Of a DNA stretch of 22,526 bases, positions 16,786 to 22,526 are shown in pieces. Each line of letters opens with the position of its first letter. Within the stretch, counting starts at the first letter, position 1. The notes beneath the pieces are model-generated. The model did not search any database and was not told the origin of the DNA. It saw nothing but the letters and a program-made list of their open reading frames with translations. The DNA comes from Rickettsia typhi (GTDB lineage: Bacteria; Pseudomonadota; Alphaproteobacteria; Rickettsiales; UBA1997), in NCBI GenBank assembly GCA_945898025.1, contig CAMDGT010000001.1, positions 1 to 22,526 of the forward strand. The letters are read 5' to 3'. Both the position numbers and the translations under genes were made by a program.

Positions 16786-17694
16786 TTAAAGAAATTTTAT
16801 AATATCTAAGCCTATATCAATTGCTTTGGAAGAGTGAGTTAATGCTCCAATCGAAATGAAATCAATATCTAAATTTTGATATTGAGTAATGTTGTTAAGG
16901 CTAATACCTCCAGAAACTTCAATTAAAATTGGTCTCATAGCATTATTTTCTCTAATTAATTTGCTTGCATTAGATACTTCTTCAATCGTCATATTATCGA
17001 GCATGATAATATCTGCTTGTGCGATAATTGCCTCTTTTACTTGATTAATATTGTCGCATTCTACTTCTATTTTACTATTAATATTGTTGCGACGACAATA
17101 TTCTTTAGCATCAGCAACGGCAATAATAATATTTTTGCTGGTAGCAAGATGATTATCTTTTATTAGAATCATTGAAGATAAATCAAGGCGGTGATTATCT
17201 CCGCCACCTATTTTAACCGCGAATTTTTGTAAAATTCTAAGCCCCGCTATTGTTTTGCGAGTATCGAGTATGGTTATTTTGGGGTTATTGAGTTTGGTGA
17301 CAAAAAGATTGGTGATGGTTGCTATACCGCTTAAATGTTGTATCAAATTAAGAATGGTTCTTTCTGCGCTAAAAATTAATTTACTATCGCCGGTGCCAAT
17401 AGCAATTTTATCGCCACATGATAATTTATCGCCATCATTTTTTAAAATTTTATATTCTAAATTGCAATTAGAGAATTTTTGATTCAATTTTAATTTATTA
17501 AAGCAAATTTTAATTGCTTCAACTCCACATAATATTGAATTTTCTCTAGCAATAAGGGCAAATTCTACCTTGCTATTTTTCTTTACCACCGCATCTGAGG
17601 TAATATCGTTAAATGCCTTATCTTCTTCTATGGCAATGCTAATATAATTTTCTAGTAATAAATTAATATTTTTTGATGTTATTTTAGATTTCAT
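16786..17694 (-). CDS. nadC: Nicotinate-nucleotide pyrophosphorylase (quinolinate phosphoribosyltransferase)
   Basis: It makes nicotinate mononucleotide from quinolinate and PRPP. With the start used here, motif positions are: ILDTRKTIAGLR (about 142-153), FAVKIGGGDNHR (about 158-169) and LIKDNH (about 177-182), which bind substrate and PRPP; IEVECDN, IIMLDNM, EVSGGI and ISIGALTHS follow at the barrel strands. The open frame extends 19 codons further upstream (to 17751), but that stretch lies inside the neighbouring gene; the ATG at 17694 is preceded by AAGAAAA, overlaps the upstream stop by only 11 bases, and gives 302 residues, nearer the usual 280-290. Last gene of the secretin cluster, in which it is the only obvious metabolic enzyme. 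nadA and nadB are not in the window. Confidence 0.95.
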   Translation of the reverse strand: MKSKITSKNINLLLENYISIAIEEDKAFNDITSDAVVKKNSKVEFALIARENSILCGVEAIKICFNKLKLNQKFSNCNLEYKILKNDGDKLSCGDKIAIGTGDSKLIFSAERTILNLIQHLSGIATITNLFVTKLNNPKITILDTRKTIAGLRILQKFAVKIGGGDNHRLDLSSMILIKDNHLATSKNIIIAVADAKEYCRRNNINSKIEVECDNINQVKEAIIAQADIIMLDNMTIEEVSNASKLIRENNAMRPILIEVSGGISLNNITQYQNLDIDFISIGALTHSSKAIDIGLDIIKFL

Positions 17695-18457
17695 GTTGGC
17701 ATTTTCTTGGATCGAAATTTTTATATTTAAATTCTGCAAGTTTGCTTTCAATGAATTGTCTCATAAAATTCATTTCATCTGCATTGATAGGTCTAGCTCC
17801 ACTTTCATTTTCCTCTAATAGTTTTTTTAACACTTGAAATACAAAGCAACCATCGTGATTGCCGTTTTTCTTGGCTTTTAGCATTGTTGATATGGTTCTA
17901 GTCCACAATGGAGCATCTTCAAAATTATTATTAGCAATAAGTTCGGCGCTACTAATTGCAAGGTCTATATCTGGTATTCGAGAAGCTATATCCGAAGATT
18001 GAACTATCCACCACCATTTTTTATTAAGATTTGTAGCAGAATGTTGATTTATAAATTTAACGATTAGGCGAGTATCCTCTTTATTTTGAGTTTGTGAATA
18101 GTAATAAGAAGCAATGGCGGGAGAAAAGTTGCTTTCTTGATTTAAGTAATCAAGAGCTTCAAGCCATAGATAGATTCTTTTATAATCATAATTTTTAAGA
18201 GCAGTGAAGCCAAGAAATATATCTCCAGAATTTTGCAAACGAGTCGATAGTAAGCGAAATAAAAATTCTTTATCTCCTAGACTCATGAAATTCATAGCTG
18301 TTTTGCTTGGGGGGTTTGGAACTATCTCAACATTTGGTTTTATGTCTTTTACTTTTTGCCATAAAAGCAACTGAGAAGTAAGTAATATCAAGAAAGCAAC
18401 TAGACTAATGTGGTGAGAATATAGATGGTAATATAGTTTAAAATTCTTAATTACCAT
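17684..18457 (-). CDS. Conserved-looking single-pass membrane protein of unknown function
   Basis: I do not recognise a named family. The 257-residue protein has a short cytoplasmic head, one membrane helix (about residues 17-35) and a periplasmic domain of about 220 residues. That domain is helical and rich in aromatic residues, with striking blocks: LGDKEFLFRLLSTRLQNSGD (57-76), YDYKRIYLWLEALDYLN, FSPAIASYYYSQTQNKEDTR and NKKWWWIVQSS. Alternating helices with such aromatic anchors suggest a TPR-like or solenoid fold; this is inference. It begins six bases after the ABC-2-like gene and its end overlaps nadC by 11 bases, so it is cotranscribed and probably works with the upstream permease-like protein. 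Confidence 0.75.
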   Translation of the reverse strand: MVIKNFKLYYHLYSHHISLVAFLILLTSQLLLWQKVKDIKPNVEIVPNPPSKTAMNFMSLGDKEFLFRLLSTRLQNSGDIFLGFTALKNYDYKRIYLWLEALDYLNQESNFSPAIASYYYSQTQNKEDTRLIVKFINQHSATNLNKKWWWIVQSSDIASRIPDIDLAISSAELIANNNFEDAPLWTRTISTMLKAKKNGNHDGCFVFQVLKKLLEENESGARPINADEMNFMRQFIESKLAEFKYKNFDPRKCQHEI

Positions 18458-18463
18458 ATAAAT

Positions 18464-19237
18464 TTAAAATTGCTTTTTTTTAAAATCGTGACAAGCCATT
18501 GTAATCATTAATGGAATATAAATTAATGCTTGAAGTGCTATTATTGGCAAAACAGTAAAATCGCTTATTCCATAATTTAGCCACTGAGTTTGTGTGAATA
18601 GATCTAGTCTTGGCAATATTGCAGAAATAAATTTTAACATTATTTTTAATAACGAAATGGTGCTTTGACCGCTGAGATCATTAACTTTATCAATCATTTT
18701 TATAGACATTACAAAAATGCCAATTAAGTGAGAGAGGATATAAAAGCCAAATGATGCCATAATTGCAGAAAAGCTGTTTTTTAAAATTAAAGAAGATAAC
18801 AAGGCAAAAGATATTGCGATTGTAGTCTCGGTTATAATGGTTGTAGACCATATAAAGAGACCCAAATAATTTACTTTGCAAATTATTAAAATTAATAAAA
18901 TTAGCGGTATAATAATCAAGATAGAGGCAAGTAGAAAACCTGCGATTGAAGAGAATATAAATTTTTCTCGTGAAATTGATTTAGATATTATAAATTCAAT
19001 TTCTTTATTCTCAAAAGCCTTACCAATATTTATGCAAACAAATATCATCATTCCAGATTCAATGATAATTCTGCTTAAGCCTGCGATATAAGCATTAGTA
19101 AATTGCTGTTCCTCAACGAATGCTGTTGAGCCAAGAAAAATTGATAAAGAAATTGCGATTAATAAAAATAATATTAATCCAATATAAAGTTTATTTCTTA
19201 CTGCATTAAGTAGAATATAAAAGATGATCGCTTTCAT
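18464..19237 (-). CDS. Six-helix integral membrane protein, ABC-2 permease-like
   Basis: The 257-residue protein is almost entirely hydrophobic helices (about 14-36, 54-72, 92-118, 124-150, 155-178 and 230-252). The cytoplasmic stretch GKAFENKEIEFIISKSISREKFI (67-89) between the second and third helix resembles the coupling region of ABC-2 exporter permeases, in which a membrane subunit works with a separate ATPase. No ATPase gene lies beside it, so the partner is elsewhere or the protein is not a transporter. It starts 11 bases after the secretin stop and is followed by the unknown membrane protein after six bases. The permease label rests on topology and the coupling-helix-like segment, not on a strong signature. 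Confidence 0.65.
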   Translation of the reverse strand: MKAIIFYILLNAVRNKLYIGLILFLLIAISLSIFLGSTAFVEEQQFTNAYIAGLSRIIIESGMMIFVCINIGKAFENKEIEFIISKSISREKFIFSSIAGFLLASILIIIPLILLILIICKVNYLGLFIWSTTIITETTIAISFALLSSLILKNSFSAIMASFGFYILSHLIGIFVMSIKMIDKVNDLSGQSTISLLKIMLKFISAILPRLDLFTQTQWLNYGISDFTVLPIIALQALIYIPLMITMACHDFKKKQF

Positions 19238-19248
19238 AAGTTTTTATT

Positions 19249-20979
19249 TTAATCGATATATTTTTCTCTGTCATTAACAAATTTGTCATGAAATTCACGA
19301 TCTGATTTGTTAATGCTATTATTAGGATTGATAATTGTTGCTTTGATGAATATTACTGTTTCTATAATGTCGGTACTGCGAGATTTATATTTAAAAAGAT
19401 TGCCAAGAAATGGAATTTCAGAAATAAAAGGCACTCCGATATCGCTATTAGTAAATGTTTCATTTAAAAGACCTCCTACTACAAGCACCGCACCACTTTT
19501 GATTTTAGCAGTAGTTTTCATAGTTCGACTTTTTATTATAGGAATCTTATTGCCAAGAGGTTTTCCGTCTGGACCAACTGATGGATCTGATACTTCGGAG
19601 AAGCGAACTGATAATTTTGGCTCTATATCAAGAACTATTTCACTTAAATCAACATTTATTGATGGGGTAATTTTTAGTTGTGTGCCAATTGGCTCTTCGT
19701 TTTTAGTAACATTGAGAGTTGATGTTGTCGCAGAGCCACTTCCACCAGTGCCAAGTTGAGTAGATTGGCTGGTATTAATTGTAAAGTAAATATATTTTTC
19801 AGAGAAATCGAGACTGGCTTCTTGATTATTCATTGCATTAATACGAGGGCTAGAAATTGCTCTAGTAGTGCCGAATTTATCAAGAAACCCTATAATTGCT
19901 GTGAGATTTCCAGTTGCCTTGCCACCAGTAGGCAATTTTATGCTTTTGGCAATATTAGTTAATTTTATACTTAGAGAGCTTGCGGCATCTGCAATAGAAG
20001 TGCTGGAAGCTTTAATATCAATACCGTTTTTATCTAGTAAAGACCAATCTATTCCTGATTGAAATTCTTTGTTAAGAGTAACTTCTACAACTTTAGCTTC
20101 AATTAAAACTTGTGCGGAGCTTGATTTATTAACATCTTCAAGATATTTAGAAATTTCTTGATGTTGAGCTTTTGTTGCAAAAACAGTAATAATCCCAGCT
20201 GGTTTATTGGTTTTGATTGTTGATGCAATTTGTTCTGCTGAAGAATCTTCCGCTTTAGTGCCCGCTTCTGATTCTTCATCTTTATTGGCAAGTTTTTGGG
20301 ATTGAGAAGCGGGAGGGTTATTATTGATCTTTTCAATAATTGCATTTAGGTTTTCTACTACTTGATCCCATAATTCGCTAGAGGATAAAAAATCAACAAA
20401 GTAGTTTTTGTAATAAGGAGCATCTCTTTCGAATCTTAATATTCCATTTTGGTAAGAATATCGCAATTTACCAAGAGTTGCTATTCTATCCAAAACTTCT
20501 TTTAATGGTCTTGAGCGGGCATTTAAGATAATGCCACCTGAAATTGAAGGATCTAAATCAATGTCGATTTTAGCAACTCTTGCTAATTCAATTAAGGCAT
20601 CTTTTAATGGCACTTGTTCGGTTGTTGAAAAAGAGATATATTTATCTCCACCAATTCTTGGCGGAGGTGGGGTGGCAATCATTTTTGAGAGTTTAGGAAT
20701 CTCAACTGAATTTCTATTTTTATAGATGTTTCTTTTTGACGAATTTTCTTTATCTATTTTTTTGCCTCCGTACATTGATTTTTCAAATTCTTTGCGACTA
20801 AGATTGGCTTCTTCATCTATTTTTGTTTTATCTTTAATTTCATCTATTGAATTTCTAACATTTTTGCATGCAAATAAGGTTATGATAAGCAATACTAAAA
20901 AACTTTTATAAATTACTTTACAGAGATTACTGTTGAAAATAATTATTATATTTGAGTTGATGGTTTTTTTGTTAAACAC
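19249..20979 (-). CDS. Secretin lipoprotein (type II secretion / MSHA-type pilus MshL-GspD family)
   Basis: It should form the outer-membrane ring through which pseudopili, pili or proteins pass. The signal ends in a lipobox, LFAC, with Cys38 as the lipid site, after an unusually long head of about 25 residues; the GTG at 20979 is the only fitting start. Residues 112-187 form an STN/N0-like domain. An N1-like domain (about 190-290) is interrupted by an acidic, Ser-rich loop (222-258). The secretin core (about 288-550) has VLIEAKVVEV, FGTTRAISSPR, IPIIKSRTM and VGGLLNETFTN...GVPFISEIPFLGNLF. The IPxxKSR element and lipoprotein nature are closer to MshL/PilN-type secretins than to classical GspD. 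It heads the cluster secretin, permease-like, membrane protein, nadC. The 273-base spacer to nuoF is A+T-rich without a clear promoter. Confidence 0.9.
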   Translation of the reverse strand: MFNKKTINSNIIIIFNSNLCKVIYKSFLVLLIITLFACKNVRNSIDEIKDKTKIDEEANLSRKEFEKSMYGGKKIDKENSSKRNIYKNRNSVEIPKLSKMIATPPPPRIGGDKYISFSTTEQVPLKDALIELARVAKIDIDLDPSISGGIILNARSRPLKEVLDRIATLGKLRYSYQNGILRFERDAPYYKNYFVDFLSSSELWDQVVENLNAIIEKINNNPPASQSQKLANKDEESEAGTKAEDSSAEQIASTIKTNKPAGIITVFATKAQHQEISKYLEDVNKSSSAQVLIEAKVVEVTLNKEFQSGIDWSLLDKNGIDIKASSTSIADAASSLSIKLTNIAKSIKLPTGGKATGNLTAIIGFLDKFGTTRAISSPRINAMNNQEASLDFSEKYIYFTINTSQSTQLGTGGSGSATTSTLNVTKNEEPIGTQLKITPSINVDLSEIVLDIEPKLSVRFSEVSDPSVGPDGKPLGNKIPIIKSRTMKTTAKIKSGAVLVVGGLLNETFTNSDIGVPFISEIPFLGNLFKYKSRSTDIIETVIFIKATIINPNNSINKSDREFHDKFVNDREKYID

Positions 20980-21252
20980 AGCGATGAAATTTGCAGAATT
21001 GCAGAAAAATAGTTGATTGATTTTTTAAGTGATTAAAAATATCATTACCAAATGAAATAAAGCTTGATTTTTGTAAGATTTATCAAAAAATAACTAAAAT
21101 TTATAGATTAATAAAACAAGACAATTGAAAAATCAAACTTTTTTAGAAAACCTAAATGGAAATTTTTACTAAAAATAGTTTTATAAGTCAATATATAAAT
21201 AAAAACATTAAGAAAAAGATTAACAAGCAAAACTTAACTAATCAAATAAAAT

Positions 21253-22526
21253 ATGATTAAAGAATCGGATAAAATTTTTACCAATTTATACGGCCACAAA
21301 TCTTCTAACTTAGAAGAGGCAAAACAAATGGGAGATTGGTTTAATACGAAAAACTTCCTTGATAATGGTTCGGAGTGGATAATTGAACAAGTTAAGCAAT
21401 CTGGTTTGAGAGGTAGAGGTGGTGCAGGTTTTCCAACTGGCATGAAATGGTCTTTTATTCCTAAAAAAAACAACTTAAGCCAAGATTCTAAGCCTCACTA
21501 TTTAGTAATTAATGCCGATGAATCAGAGCCGGGAACTTGTAAAGATAGAGATATTTTAAGAAATGAGCCTCATAAATTGTTAGAAGGCTGTCTTTTTACA
21601 GCAAGGGCGATAAATGCTAATGTTTGCTATATATATATCCGTGGGGAATATTATAACGAATCTAGGGTATTACAAAAGGCAATTGATGAAGCTTATGAAG
21701 CTAATTTAATTGGCAAAAATGCTTGTAATAGTGGCTGGGATCTCGATATATTCATACATCGTGGTGCTGGTGCATATATCTGCGGAGAAGAAACTGCATT
21801 ATTAGAAAGCCTAGAAGGAAATAAAGGTCAACCAAGATTAAAACCTCCATTTCCTGCCTTAGTAGGTCTTTACGGTTGCCCCACTGTGATTAATAATGTT
21901 GAATCAATTGCTGTAGTGCCAACTATAATTCGTAGAGGCGCTTCTTGGTTTGCGGGCTTAGGAAGAGAAAAAAACACTGGTACAAAAATATTTTGTATTT
22001 CTGGGCATGTTAATAAGCCCTGCAATGTTGAGGAAGAAATGGGCATTCCACTAAAAGAATTAATAGAAAAATATGCTGGTGGAGTTAGGGGTGGCTGGGA
22101 CAATCTTCTCGCTATAATCCCCGGAGGCTCTTCTGTGCCGATGATAAAAAAAGAGGTTTGCGACACCGTTTTAATGGATTTTGATTCTCTCAAAGCAGTG
22201 GGAACTGGACTTGGAACGGCAGGAATTATAGTTATGGATAAAAGTACGGATATCATTAAAGCAATTGCCAGATTATCGCATTTTTATAAACATGAATCTT
22301 GCGGTCAATGCACTCCATGTCGCGAAGGTACAGGTTGGTTAATGAGAATTATGGACAGAATGGTTGAAGGCAATGCGAAGGTTGAAGAAATTGATCAATT
22401 ATATAATTTAACCAAACAAATAGAGGGTCATACAATTTGCGCTTTAGGTGATGCTGCATCTTGGCCTGTTCAGGGTTTAATAAAAAACTTTCGCGATGAA
22501 ATGGTTGAAAGAATTAAGTTTAATCA
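21253..22526 (+). CDS. nuoF: NADH-quinone oxidoreductase subunit F (NuoF), cut by the window end
   Basis: This is the NADH-oxidising, FMN-carrying subunit of complex I. 424 codons are visible from ATG 21253 to the edge; family members have about 420-445, so only a short tail is missing. The FMN site is [16 protein letters not shown] (51-66); the NADH-binding region includes [14 protein letters not shown] (87-100) and [19 protein letters not shown] (171-189). The N3 4Fe-4S cluster ligands are Cys350, Cys353 and Cys356 in [11 protein letters not shown] and Cys396 in TICALGD. nuoE, which precedes nuoF in many operons, is absent upstream; a lone nuoF apart from the main nuo operon would fit Rickettsiales. 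Codon use matches the neighbours. Confidence 0.97.
   Translation, partial: MIKESDKIFTNLYGHKSSNLEEAKQMGDWFNTKNFLDNGSEWIIEQVKQSGLRGRGGAGFPTGMKWSFIPKKNNLSQDSKPHYLVINADESEPGTCKDRDILRNEPHKLLEGCLFTARAINANVCYIYIRGEYYNESRVLQKAIDEAYEANLIGKNACNSGWDLDIFIHRGAGAYICGEETALLESLEGNKGQPRLKPPFPALVGLYGCPTVINNVESIAVVPTIIRRGASWFAGLGREKNTGTKIFCISGHVNKPCNVEEEMGIPLKELIEKYAGGVRGGWDNLLAIIPGGSSVPMIKKEVCDTVLMDFDSLKAVGTGLGTAGIIVMDKSTDIIKAIARLSHFYKHESCGQCTPCREGTGWLMRIMDRMVEGNAKVEEIDQLYNLTKQIEGHTICALGDAASWPVQGLIKNFRDEMVERIKFN

Noticed and set aside
17695..17751. N-terminal extension of nadC by 19 codons
   Set aside because: It lies wholly inside the upstream gene; the ATG at 17694 has a better ribosome binding site, a typical short overlap and gives a more normal protein length.
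19307..19759. Plus-strand open frame of 150 codons
   Set aside because: It is antisense to the secretin core, which has clear family motifs.
21870..22256. Minus-strand open frame of 128 codons
   Set aside because: It is entirely antisense to nuoF, whose motifs are unmistakable through this stretch.
1..22526. tRNA, rRNA, riboswitch or replication-origin signals
   Set aside because: No spacer shows the G+C-rich cloverleaf, conserved aptamer bases or DnaA-box clusters expected; all spacers are short and A+T-rich except the 13-base repeat.

Overview
The window is strongly A+T-rich DNA with compact bacterial genes and the standard code (TGG for Trp, TGA as stop). The gene set (membrane-anchored CycM-type cytochrome c, MnmG, DsbD/ScsB, NuoF with no nuoE beside it, a bifunctional RibD, an ornithine decarboxylase/deoxyhypusine-synthase-like pair, dispersed type II secretion/pilus genes, weak Shine-Dalgarno signals) points to an alphaproteobacterium, most likely Rickettsiales-like or a similarly reduced host-associated lineage. 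That placement is inferred from gene content and composition; no tree was built.

Layout. Positions 1-431 hold a dead IS1595-type transposase, broken by a 4-base slippage insertion and a large internal deletion. Its last codon overlaps the start of a small exported, disordered, His/Asn/Gln-rich protein (428-991). A convergent junction follows with a five-copy 13-base tandem repeat between inverted repeats. On the minus strand are gspF, def (with a natural poly-His insert) and purN. A divergent spacer with a consensus promoter leads into dsbD-mnmG on the plus strand, then prs-cycM-pcnB, which meets xthA tail to tail.

From 11780 a plus-strand series runs: a fold-type-III PLP decarboxylase, a deoxyhypusine-synthase-like enzyme, an N-terminal half-length purL, and ribD. 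Facing it on the minus strand is a tight four-gene cluster in transcription order: a secretin lipoprotein, an ABC-2-like membrane protein, an unknown single-pass membrane protein, and nadC. The window ends in nuoF, nearly complete but cut by the edge.

Together the genes cover purine synthesis (prs, purN, half of purL), riboflavin and NAD synthesis (ribD, nadC), polyamine synthesis (the decarboxylase/DHS-like pair), tRNA maturation and modification (pcnB/cca, mnmG), respiration (cycM, nuoF), envelope redox (dsbD), DNA repair (xthA), protein maturation (def), and a secretion or pilus machine (gspF, secretin). I see no clear defence island, prophage, CRISPR array or RNA gene. The strongest leads are the half-length purL, the polyamine pair with a substituted catalytic lysine, the secretin operon with its two membrane partners, and the IS-remnant/disordered-protein/tandem-repeat block at 1-1130.
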